From: Pseudomonadota bacterium
GTDB taxonomy: Bacteria > Pseudomonadota > Gammaproteobacteria > Xanthomonadales > Rhodanobacteraceae
Direction: 5' to 3'
DNA: 12,317 nt
NCBI GenBank assembly: GCA_018241165.1
Contig: JAFEEK010000463.1
Coordinates: forward strand, 1 to 12,317
The notes beneath the pieces are model-generated. The model did no database searches, was not told where the DNA came from, and worked only from the letters and a program-made list of their open reading frames with translations. How positions within the stretch are numbered: position 1 is the stretch's first letter; each line of letters opens with the position of its first letter. The translations under genes were made by a program, and so were the position numbers. Positions 1 through 7,936 of this stretch are shown in pieces.

Positions 1-1512
1 TTCAAGTATCCCTGGTACGACCCCTACAACCAGAACATATGGAAGGGCGACAAGCCCATCGACGGCAAGGATCGATTCCTTTCGATCAACGTCATTTCCG
101 ACACCATCCTGCAACCGCGCACGGTGCCGACACCGGTCGGACCGCAGGCATCCTCGCAACCCGGCGCAAACGACACCCTGGGCCGGGTCCGGCAAAACGT
201 GTTTGCCACGAACCTGATCCTGAGCGCCGATTACTACAAGGGCGACACGACGTTCAAGCCGCCCGACTACGAATTCAAGGCGACGCTGGCGCTGAACTAC
301 AACCGCGTCGATGTGGATGAGGTGCGTGCACTGCAGGTCGACCCGCGCCTGGGCAAGACGCGCGACGATGGCTTCATCGGCGTGCAGGAACTTTTCTACC
401 TCAAGGACCTGCGCACGGTCGACGCGCGTTACGACTTCGACGAAGTACGCATCGGCATCCAGCCGTTCTCGAGCGACTTCCGCGGTTTCCTGTTCCAGGA
501 CAGCCAGCTCGGCGTGCGCTTCTTCGGCAATCGCGACGACAACCGCTGGCAGTACAACCTCGCCTATTTCCGGCGCCTGGAGAAAGACCTCAACTCCGGC
601 CTCAACGACGTCACCAAGTCGCCGCGTCACGACGACATCCTGGTTTTCAACCTGTATCGGCAGGATGCGCCCGTGCTCGGCTTCACCTCGCAGGGCATCA
701 TCCTGTACAACCACAATCGCGACGACCGCTTCTACGATTCGAACGGTTTCATCCAGCGTCCCGCCGCGATCGGACTCGAGCGCCTGCGCGCCTACGATGT
801 CGTCTACCTGGGCTACAACGGCGACGGCCACTTCGGCCGCCTGAACCTTACTGTTTCTGCCTACGGCGCCCTCGGTCACCAGGATCACGGCATCTTCGTC
901 GACAAATCCGAACAGATTCGCGCGGGCTTTCTTGCCGCCGAAGCGTCGATGGATTTCGACTGGATCCGCGTGCGCGGTTCGATGGCCTATGCCTCCGGCG
1001 ACAAGAATCCCTACGACGACAAGGCGCAGGGCTTCGACTCCGTGTTCGAAAACCCGATCTTCGCCGGCGCCGACACCAGTTACTGGATCAGCCAGGCGAT
1101 TCCACTGATCGGCGGCGGCGGCGTGGCGCTGCACGGCGGCAATTCGCTGATCCCCGACTTGCGCTCGAGCAAGGAACAAGGCCAGTCCAACTTCGAGAAC
1201 CCCGGTTTGCGCCTGCTCGGCATTGGCGCCGACTTTGACCTCACGCCGCAGTCGCGGGTATCGGGCAACCTCAACCAGTTGTGGTTCGACAACACCTCGA
1301 CGCTGGAGACGCTGCGCGCGGCTGCGCCGATTTCGCGCAGCATCGGCACGGATGCATCGCTTGCGTGGATATTCCGGCCGTTCCAGACGCAGAATATCGT
1401 CTTCCGTCTGTCCGGCTCGGCGCTGTTCGCCGGCGAAGGCACGAAGAACCTCTACGGCACCAGGCACAATGCCTACTACGCGGTGCTCGGCAATATCGTA
1501 TTCACTTATTGA
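1..1512 (+). CDS. Outer-membrane beta-barrel protein (5'-partial), partner of the decahaem cytochrome
   Basis: The frame is open from the first base, so the start and any signal peptide lie outside the window; 503 codons are visible before the TGA. The protein alternates short amphipathic strands (e.g. FKATLALNYN, DARYDFDEVRIGIQPF, WQYNLAYFRRL, RLNLTVSAYGAL, WIRVRGSMAYASGD) with polar Asp/Asn/Gly-rich loops. It ends in NIVFTY, an aromatic C-terminus typical of proteins inserted by the BAM machinery. There is no CxxCH motif and no cysteine in the visible part. I see no TonB-dependent receptor plug and no classical porin motif. It most resembles large conserved barrels left as hypothetical proteins, which from memory are often found beside multihaem cytochromes. 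The cytochrome gene begins 9 bp downstream, so an operon is likely and a role as porin sheath or secretion/anchoring partner is inferred. Outer-membrane barrel is confident; the specific job is not known. Confidence 0.75.
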   Translation, partial: FKYPWYDPYNQNIWKGDKPIDGKDRFLSINVISDTILQPRTVPTPVGPQASSQPGANDTLGRVRQNVFATNLILSADYYKGDTTFKPPDYEFKATLALNYNRVDVDEVRALQVDPRLGKTRDDGFIGVQELFYLKDLRTVDARYDFDEVRIGIQPFSSDFRGFLFQDSQLGVRFFGNRDDNRWQYNLAYFRRLEKDLNSGLNDVTKSPRHDDILVFNLYRQDAPVLGFTSQGIILYNHNRDDRFYDSNGFIQRPAAIGLERLRAYDVVYLGYNGDGHFGRLNLTVSAYGALGHQDHGIFVDKSEQIRAGFLAAEASMDFDWIRVRGSMAYASGDKNPYDDKAQGFDSVFENPIFAGADTSYWISQAIPLIGGGGVALHGGNSLIPDLRSSKEQGQSNFENPGLRLLGIGADFDLTPQSRVSGNLNQLWFDNTSTLETLRAAAPISRSIGTDASLAWIFRPFQTQNIVFRLSGSALFAGEGTKNLYGTRHNAYYAVLGNIVFTY

Positions 1513-1521
1513 GATGCCGAC

Positions 1522-4500
1522 ATGACGCATGCGGCCCCAGAATCGTCTCCTGAAAATTCCTCTCGCACGCACGCATTGCGGCGGATCCCGGTCCTGACGT
1601 CAATCGCGGCGGCGGTTGTGTTGCTCGCGCTGGCGCTGCCGCAGGCGACCGCCAACGAAGAGGAACAACCGGTCCTGCGCACCTACGCCGCGGCGCCGCC
1701 TGCTCCTGCGTTCCAGACTCTGGAAGAGGCCGACGCGAAATCCGGCGGCTGTGTTTCATGCCACACGAAATCCGATCGCAAGACCATGCATCCGGCGGGC
1801 GGTGTCGTGCTCGGTTGCACCGATTGCCACGGCGGCGATGCCGGCGTAAACACGCCGGCAGGCGAGAGTTACGACGCCGATGCGCAACACGACAAGCGCG
1901 ACTGGTCGGCGGCGTATCAGGCGGCCATGGACAAGGCGCACGTGCTGCCGCGCTTTCCGGACAAGTGGAAAACCAGTGCCAACGCCAAGGGCAGCTTCAC
2001 CTGGTGGACGCGCGAATCGCCCGAGTTCGTGCGCTTCGTCAATCCCGGCGACCTGCGCGCGGCCACGCTCGCCTGCGGCGCCTGCCACCTGCCCGAGATC
2101 CAGGCCAACGAAAAAAGCCTGATGGCGAATGCCGCGATGTTCTGGGGCGCGGGTGCGTACAACAACGGCATCCTGCCCTACAAGCATTCGATTCTTGGCG
2201 AAGCCTACACGCTGGACGGCAAGCCCGCCGCGACGGCCAGCCCCGCCGTACCGGACGGCAATCCGTGGGCGCACAACGTGCTGCCGAAAATCTATCCATT
2301 GCCATCGTGGGAAACCACGCCGCCGGGCGACATCTTCCGCGTATTCGAACGCGGCGGCCGCAACATCGGCACTTTGTTCCCGGAAATCGGCCTGCCTGAC
2401 GAAGCCGGCAAGATCCAGCGTTTGGAAGAGCCCGGCCGGCCCGACCTCAAGCAATCCAACCGCGGTCCGGGAACCGGTTCGCGCGTGGCGATCCCGGTGC
2501 TCAACATCACCAAGACGCGCCTGAACGATCCCTTCATCTGGATGCTCGGCACCAACGACAACCCCGGCGATTACCGTTCCTCCGGCTGCTCGGCCTGCCA
2601 CGTCGTCTACGCCAACGACCGCGACACATTCCATTCGGCGATTTACGCCAAGTACGGCAATACCGGACAGTCGCAGGAAGCCGACCCGACGATTTCGCAT
2701 TCCGAATCCGGCCATCCGATCAAGCACGAGTTCACGCGCCGCATCCCCACCAGCCAGTGCATGATCTGCCACATGCACCAGCCGAACATGTTCATCAACA
2801 CCATGCTCGGTTACACGATGTGGGATTACGAGTCCGACGCCGCTTCGATGTGGCCCAAGCAGCAGAAATACCCAAGCGCCGAAGAACAGCGCAAGATCCT
2901 CGATCGCAATCCGGAAGAAGCGGCGATCCGCGGCAAGTGGGGCGATCCGAACTTTTCGAAGGACGTGTCGTTGCTCAATCCGCAGTTGAAGGATACGCAA
3001 TTCGCCGACTACCACGGCCACGGCTGGAACTTCCGCGCCGTGTACGCGCGCGACCGCAAGGGCGACCTGCTCGACAAGAACCGCGCTGTCGTCGCCAACG
3101 ACGATCCGGAAAAATTCAGGAAGGCCGTGCACCTGCAATCGATTCACGTCGATGCCGGCATGCAGTGCGTGGATTGCCACTTCGCCCAGGACAACCACGG
3201 CAACGGCTACGTCAAGGCCGAAGTCATGGGCGCGGTCGAGATCCAGTGCCAGGATTGCCACGGCACCGTGGATGCGTATCCGACGTTGAAAACGTCAGGC
3301 CCCGCCGCCCCGCCCTACGGCCGCGATCTGTTGCTGATCCGCAATCCGGACGGCAAGAAGCGCTTCGAGTGGGTCGGCGACAAGTTGATCCAGCGCTCGG
3401 CAGTGACGCCGGGACTGGAATGGACGATGACCCTGGTCAAGGACAGCGCGAATCCGGCCTCGCCGATGTACGACGCCAAGGCGACGCAGGCGCACACCGT
3501 GTCCGACGATCCCGATGCCATGAAATTCGGCGCGGACGTGCCCAAGGCGCAGCGCGCGCACAACGAAGACAAGATGCTTTGCTACGCCTGCCACACCTCG
3601 TGGACGACCAGCTGCGGCGGATGTCATCTGCCGATCCAGGCGAACTGGAAGACCGAACGGCACAAGTACGAAGGCGGTTCCACGCGCAACTTCGCCACCT
3701 ACAACCCGCAGGTCGCGCGCGACCAGATGTTCCAGCTCGGCGTGCACGGCGACGTCAAGGATCACAAGATCGCCCCGGTGCGCTCGTCCTCGGCGCTGGT
3801 GCTGTCCTCGACCAACATCAACCGCGAGAAGATCTACGTACAACAACCACCGATTTCGGCGGCGGGTTTCTCGTCGCAGGCATTCGCACCGCATTACCCG
3901 CACACCGAACGCAAGACCGAAACCAAGCAGTGCGACGATTGCCACCTGTCGAAAGCCAACGACAACAACGCGATCATGGCGCAGTTGCTGTTGCTCGGCA
4001 CCAAGTTCGTCGACTTCATCGGCTACCACGCCTGGGTCGGCGAGAACGGCGGCGTCGGCGCGGTGCAGGTCACCGAATGGGATGAGCCGCAGGCCGTGAT
4101 CGGCAGCTATCTGCAGAAGTATGCGTACCCCGACTGGTACAAGGCCCACGAAGGCCGCGGCCAGAAATTGCAGCACGCCGCAGAACACAACGCCGGCGAC
4201 GCGCAGTGCCTGCAACTGCGCGGCGAATACCTGTACGTGGCCGAAGGCGCCAAGGGCATGCGCGTGTACGACGTGGCCAGTGTCGCGAACAAGGGCTTTT
4301 CCGAAAAGCTCGTCACTGCGCCGTTCTCGCCGCTCGGCCAGGACACGCACATCGCCAGCAAGAACGCGACCTGCGTCGTGCTCGCCACCACGCAGCCGGT
4401 CGCGCCGAATCGCAACACCGGCGAGTTGATGCGCAAGGACAACGAAGAACAGCCGATGGCGCCGATCTACAAGTACGCGTTCATCACCGATGCGGTAGAA

Positions 4501-5400
4501 GGCCTGATCGCGACCGACATCGAAACCCTGGCCGACGGCGAGCCGCGCAACAATTTCTTGAAGCGCCAGCTCACCTGGAACGAGAACGGCGTGCTCGATG
4601 GCGCGCGCCACCTCGCCATCGCCGGCGACACGTTCTACGTGTCCACCGACAAGGGCGTGGTCGTGCTCGACATGACCGATCCGCTCAAGCCGAAATACCT
4701 GGCCACGATCGCGATCGCCGGCGCACAGGCCGCGCAGGTGCAGTTCCGCTATCTGTTCGTGACCGCAAAGGACGGGCTGCATGTCGTCGACGTGACCCAT
4801 CGCGACAAACCCGCTGAAGTCGCATCGGCTTTCGTGCCGTTGCGCGATGCGCACAAGCTGCACGTGGCGCGCACCTACGCCTACGTCGCCGATGGCGCCG
4901 ATGGCATCGCCATCATCGACGTGACCCGGCCCGAGCATCCGTTCGTCTACCAGATGTTCAATGCGGGTGGGAAAATGACGGACGCGCGCGATGTCGTCGT
5001 CGGCACGACGAACGCATCGCTGTTCGCTTACGTCGCCGACGGCAAGAACGGCCTCAAGGTGATCCAGCTCACCAGCCCCGAGTCACAGCCGAACTTCTAC
5101 GGCTTTTCTCCGGAACCCAAGCCGCAACTCATCGCCTGGTATCCGACCAAACATCCGGCGCTGTCGCTGTCGCGCGGCCTCGAACGCGACCGTGGCGTGG
5201 ACGAATCCGGCAACCAGATCGCCGTGTTCGGCCGCATCGGCTCGCGCCCCTTCCATCTGGACGAGATGCAGCGCCTGTACCTGGACAAGGACGGCAAACC
5301 CTGGTTCGTGGACGAGGCGCCGGAAAATCAGCGCGTGCTGCCGGCCACACGAACCGCCAACGACGGCAAGGCCGCTTCTACAACTGTGGCGCCGGATTGA
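1522..5400 (+). CDS. Exported decahaem c-type cytochrome with C-terminal LVIVD beta-propeller
   Basis: This 1292-residue protein has a Sec-type signal peptide: basic n-region through ALRR, hydrophobic h-region about residues 25-41, and an A-T-A cleavage site before NEEE. There is no lipobox. Ten CxxCH haem-c sites begin at C77, C99, C185, C356, C413, C549, C576, C687, C698 and C804, so a mature protein with ten covalent haems is predicted in the periplasm or beyond. Many additional histidines could be distal ligands. From about residue 895 to 1185 at least five propeller-blade repeats occur, with the pattern Y-V-A-D-G-x-x-G-L-x-V-x-D-V (around 903, 1039, 1077, 1121 and 1169), as in the LVIVD family. 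The only two cysteines outside haem motifs are C896 and C951. Electron transfer is expected from the haems, but substrate, redox partner and any catalytic activity are unknown. The start is the first in-frame ATG after the barrel stop; its ribosome binding site is weak. The nearby barrel gene suggests an outer-membrane electron conduit or surface complex. Confidence 0.88.
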   Translation: MTHAAPESSPENSSRTHALRRIPVLTSIAAAVVLLALALPQATANEEEQPVLRTYAAAPPAPAFQTLEEADAKSGGCVSCHTKSDRKTMHPAGGVVLGCTDCHGGDAGVNTPAGESYDADAQHDKRDWSAAYQAAMDKAHVLPRFPDKWKTSANAKGSFTWWTRESPEFVRFVNPGDLRAATLACGACHLPEIQANEKSLMANAAMFWGAGAYNNGILPYKHSILGEAYTLDGKPAATASPAVPDGNPWAHNVLPKIYPLPSWETTPPGDIFRVFERGGRNIGTLFPEIGLPDEAGKIQRLEEPGRPDLKQSNRGPGTGSRVAIPVLNITKTRLNDPFIWMLGTNDNPGDYRSSGCSACHVVYANDRDTFHSAIYAKYGNTGQSQEADPTISHSESGHPIKHEFTRRIPTSQCMICHMHQPNMFINTMLGYTMWDYESDAASMWPKQQKYPSAEEQRKILDRNPEEAAIRGKWGDPNFSKDVSLLNPQLKDTQFADYHGHGWNFRAVYARDRKGDLLDKNRAVVANDDPEKFRKAVHLQSIHVDAGMQCVDCHFAQDNHGNGYVKAEVMGAVEIQCQDCHGTVDAYPTLKTSGPAAPPYGRDLLLIRNPDGKKRFEWVGDKLIQRSAVTPGLEWTMTLVKDSANPASPMYDAKATQAHTVSDDPDAMKFGADVPKAQRAHNEDKMLCYACHTSWTTSCGGCHLPIQANWKTERHKYEGGSTRNFATYNPQVARDQMFQLGVHGDVKDHKIAPVRSSSALVLSSTNINREKIYVQQPPISAAGFSSQAFAPHYPHTERKTETKQCDDCHLSKANDNNAIMAQLLLLGTKFVDFIGYHAWVGENGGVGAVQVTEWDEPQAVIGSYLQKYAYPDWYKAHEGRGQKLQHAAEHNAGDAQCLQLRGEYLYVAEGAKGMRVYDVASVANKGFSEKLVTAPFSPLGQDTHIASKNATCVVLATTQPVAPNRNTGELMRKDNEEQPMAPIYKYAFITDAVEGLIATDIETLADGEPRNNFLKRQLTWNENGVLDGARHLAIAGDTFYVSTDKGVVVLDMTDPLKPKYLATIAIAGAQAAQVQFRYLFVTAKDGLHVVDVTHRDKPAEVASAFVPLRDAHKLHVARTYAYVADGADGIAIIDVTRPEHPFVYQMFNAGGKMTDARDVVVGTTNASLFAYVADGKNGLKVIQLTSPESQPNFYGFSPEPKPQLIAWYPTKHPALSLSRGLERDRGVDESGNQIAVFGRIGSRPFHLDEMQRLYLDKDGKPWFVDEAPENQRVLPATRTANDGKAASTTVAPD

Positions 5401-5413
5401 TCGGCGCTACAGT
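5384..5413. terminator. Hairpin between convergent genes, possible bidirectional terminator
   Basis: The arms CTGTGGCGCCG and CGGCGCTACAG (plus one flanking A-T pair at 5383/5413) form a 12-bp stem with one G-T wobble around the 7-base loop GATTGAT. The cytochrome TGA (5398-5400) lies in the loop and the opposing gene's TAG (5409-5407) lies in the right arm. No T-tract follows on either strand, so this is not a textbook intrinsic terminator. Its position between two genes converging 6 bp apart is the main reason to call it a terminator or an mRNA 3'-end stabiliser. Confidence 0.45.
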
Positions 5414-7836
5414 ACCGCCTCGTCGAAGTCGAAGGTCCATTCGGCCAGCCAGCCGCTGAGCGCTTCGCCCTGCGCATAGTGCACGCCCATGCGCAGAAGC
5501 ACGCCGATATCCGCCATGCCGGCGGCGCCGGTAGCCACGACGATCTTGCCCAGCGAACGCGCTTCGGCAATGGCTTTCGACCACGCCTCCCAGGCGACAT
5601 CGGGCGCGCTGTCGGCTTCACCGGCGCGCGCAAACTTGACCACGCCAAACGCATCGAGCGCGAGCAGCTTTCCGTGATCGGCGCCAGGGTCGGCGCCGAC
5701 GTTCAAGGCCAGGCGCACGCCGACGCGCTGCACATGTTCCAACACGGCATGCAAGCGCACCGGTTCGGCGCGCACTTCGTCGGCTTCGAACTCCAGGGCC
5801 AGGGCATGGCTTGGCACTGCGTGTGCGCCAAACTCGGCTGCAAGCCATGGCGCGAAAGCCGGGTCGAAAAGGTTCGATGCAGCGACCGGCAAATACAGGC
5901 GCAGATCCTCGCCGCTGACGTGCCTTTCGCGAACGCGCTCGATCACCCCGCGCAACAGGTGCCGGTCTGCATGCCCGACCATGTCCAGCTTGCGTGCAAT
6001 CGGCAGCCAGTCGTCGCGCTGCAACAGCAGGTCCTGGCGCGATTTCGGCGGCTTCAGCGCCATGCGCACCTCGTATTGCCCGGCGATTTGCCCGACCAGC
6101 GGCACGAATGGCTGAAACTCGAACTGGGCCGTTCCACGCGCGCTCGGTGCGCGCAACAATGCGCGCACGAGGCGCACCTGCGGGTCTTCACCGTCCTGGC
6201 TGCCGGTCTCGCGCAAATCGAATTCGCAGCGTGCACCACCTGCGGCCCGGGCGTTGGCAAGCAGCGCGCGCACGCGATCGAGTGCTGCATCGATACCCGC
6301 AAGCTGCGGATGCAAACGCACGCAGCCCAGGCTCAGGTGCAGGTGAACGGGCGTGCGTTCGGAAAGCCACGACCGCTCATCGAGCTTGCGTCGCAGTGTC
6401 TCGAGCTGCTCGCGCAAGGTCAGTTGATCGTCCGCATGCACAAGCACCAGAAACTTCAGCTCACCCCATGCGCACAAGGTGCGCTGGCCGTGAATTTCTC
6501 CCGCCAGGGCGGTCGCCAGTTGCTGGCCGAGCGCACTTGCCGCAACGAATCCGCAGCGGAGCAATACGTCTTGCGCATCGTCGACCGCGATCAGCGCCAG
6601 CGCCGGGCAACGGTCGGATTCATCCTGCGCCGCACGCAGTACTTCGCCTGCCAGCACATCGCGGCCGGACAGCATGCCACGCCGCTCGCCACGTCCCTCC
6701 CCGTGCGTGTTGAGGAGCTGGCGCGTGCGATGGATGCGGCTTTCCACCGCCGTGACCAGGTGTTTGGGCTTGACCGGCTTGGTGATGAAGTCGTCCGCGC
6801 CCATGCGGATGGCGTCAAAGCGGAAATCCGGATCGAGCTCGCCGGACAGGAACACGATCGGCAGGAACGCATTGCCCGACTCGCGGATGCGCTGCGCCAC
6901 TTCGATGCCATTGCTGCCGGGCAGGTACAGGTCGAGCAGCACCAGGTCCGGCTTGAACTCCGACAGCGCGGCCGGAACGCCCGCTGGATCCTCGCACACG
7001 CGCGTGAGCATGCCGCGATGGCGCAGGATCGATTCGCAGAACTTCGCCTGTCCACGGTCGTCCTCGACGATCAACACGCGATAACCCAGCGCACGGCGTT
7101 GGGCGAGAAGCGCATCGACCTGCGCGGACAGCGCGATCGGATCGCGCTCGACGACGACCGCGTCCGCGCCGGCACGCTGCGCGAACAGGGTGCGCGACAA
7201 ATCCGTGGCTTGCGCCAGCACCACGCACAGGGCCGGCTCCTTGTGCGCAGGCCGTAGCCGCTGGGCGGCCTCGACAACCGTATTGACCTCAACGGCAAAG
7301 CCTTCGTCGATCAGCAATACGTCGGGGCTGGCCTCATCCAATGCCTGCAACAATGCGTCGCGCTCATCGAACGGGCGCACGATTGCGCCCTGCTGGCCCA
7401 GGCGCGCGGCCAGTCCGGAAATCTCGTGCGGATTCTGGCGCAGATAAAACACCTGCCGGTGCGCGGATTCGACCGCCATGGCCGGCTTGTTCGACGCGCG
7501 GCGCGCGGGTTTTTCGCCGCTGGCGGCGGCCAGCTGTTCGACCAGGCGCTCCAGACCCTGTAGCTGCGCCGGGTTCGGCCTGCTGTTGCGATCCACGAAC
7601 GTGCACAGGTAGGCAGTCAGTTCCAGAACCGGATCGGCGACATCCGCATCGCCCTGCGCTTCGCACAGTTCCGCCAGTTTCTCGAGTTCCTCGTACAGCG
7701 CGCCGGCCTGGTCGGTCTGCCATTGCCGGCCGATGCTGGCGCGCCAATCGCGAACGAACGCTTGCGTGCGCTGGCGCAAGGCGCGGTCGCCAGTGCAGGA
7801 TTCGCGCGCCGCCGGCGACGGGGAAGTTTCGGACAT
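5407..7836 (-). CDS. Dual-receiver response regulator with degenerate GGDEF and EAL domains
   Basis: This is an 809-residue cytoplasmic signalling protein. An N-terminal helical region (about 20-115) is followed by a degenerate receiver (about 128-244). That receiver keeps an Asp at 177 (in VLLIDEGF) but lacks the acidic pair and the conserved Lys. Next comes a canonical receiver (about 253-372) with acidic VEDD at 257-260, phospho-acceptor D302 in LLDLYLPGSNG, S331 and K353 in TKPVKP. A GGDEF-like domain (about 385-540) has AWGELKF at 456-462 in place of GG(D/E)EF. The C-terminal EAL-like domain (about 560-809) has EVR (589-591) for EAL, NVGA for DDFG, KFA for KID and ATG for the AEG motif. 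The metal-binding and catalytic residues of both domains therefore look lost, pointing to a c-di-GMP receptor or protein scaffold like FimX rather than an enzyme. I chose the ATG at 7836 over an in-frame GTG 24 bp upstream because a -10-like TATAGT lies between them. It converges on the cytochrome gene and diverges from xseA. Confidence 0.85.
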   Translation of the reverse strand: MSETSPSPAARESCTGDRALRQRTQAFVRDWRASIGRQWQTDQAGALYEELEKLAELCEAQGDADVADPVLELTAYLCTFVDRNSRPNPAQLQGLERLVEQLAAASGEKPARRASNKPAMAVESAHRQVFYLRQNPHEISGLAARLGQQGAIVRPFDERDALLQALDEASPDVLLIDEGFAVEVNTVVEAAQRLRPAHKEPALCVVLAQATDLSRTLFAQRAGADAVVVERDPIALSAQVDALLAQRRALGYRVLIVEDDRGQAKFCESILRHRGMLTRVCEDPAGVPAALSEFKPDLVLLDLYLPGSNGIEVAQRIRESGNAFLPIVFLSGELDPDFRFDAIRMGADDFITKPVKPKHLVTAVESRIHRTRQLLNTHGEGRGERRGMLSGRDVLAGEVLRAAQDESDRCPALALIAVDDAQDVLLRCGFVAASALGQQLATALAGEIHGQRTLCAWGELKFLVLVHADDQLTLREQLETLRRKLDERSWLSERTPVHLHLSLGCVRLHPQLAGIDAALDRVRALLANARAAGGARCEFDLRETGSQDGEDPQVRLVRALLRAPSARGTAQFEFQPFVPLVGQIAGQYEVRMALKPPKSRQDLLLQRDDWLPIARKLDMVGHADRHLLRGVIERVRERHVSGEDLRLYLPVAASNLFDPAFAPWLAAEFGAHAVPSHALALEFEADEVRAEPVRLHAVLEHVQRVGVRLALNVGADPGADHGKLLALDAFGVVKFARAGEADSAPDVAWEAWSKAIAEARSLGKIVVATGAAGMADIGVLLRMGVHYAQGEALSGWLAEWTFDFDEAVL

Positions 7837-7842
7837 GCCGCT

Positions 7843-7848
7843 ACTATA
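7843..7848 (-). promoter_or_regulatory. Candidate -10 box (leaderless) of the dual-receiver gene
   Basis: On the minus strand TATAGT (7848-7843) is followed by six bases, AGCGGC, and then the ATG at 7836. Transcription starting about seven bases after the -10 would begin at the A of the start codon, giving a leaderless mRNA. This fits the absence of a Shine-Dalgarno sequence before that ATG. The -35 region is poor (TTCGCG or TTTCGC about 17-18 bases upstream), so the call rests mainly on the -10. Confidence 0.4.
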
Positions 7849-7879
7849 ACCGGTCGCCACGGCGCCGCGAAAATCGCAT

Positions 7880-7909
7880 TTGGCATTCCCGCTGCGTGCG
7901 GAGTACTCT
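7880..7909 (+). promoter_or_regulatory. Candidate sigma70-type promoter of xseA
   Basis: TTGGCA (7880-7885; 5 of 6 to TTGACA) is separated by 18 bases from TACTCT (7904-7909), which keeps the T, A and final T of the -10 consensus. The predicted start near 7916 gives a leader of about 20 bases before the xseA ATG at 7937. It lies in the 100-bp region between two divergent genes. Confidence 0.42.
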
Positions 7910-7936
7910 CGTGATCCATTCCTTCCGTTTCATCCC

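Noticed and set aside
1522..3945. Cysteine clusters considered as iron-sulfur or zinc sites
   Set aside because: Every cysteine in this half belongs to a CxxCH motif in an exported protein, so covalent haem is the better explanation.
1756..4938. Two long antisense reading frames (1756-3261 and 3295-4938) opposite the cytochrome gene
   Set aside because: They run opposite an unmistakable multihaem gene. Their products are low-complexity, Val/Ala/Gly/His/Arg-rich, and match what codon bias in GC-rich DNA produces on the opposite strand. No domain is recognisable.
5479..7257. Long plus-strand reading frame opposite the dual-receiver gene
   Set aside because: The translation is Arg/Gln/His/Ala-rich with no motif, while the minus strand shows clear receiver-domain motifs. 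It is a shadow of the real gene.
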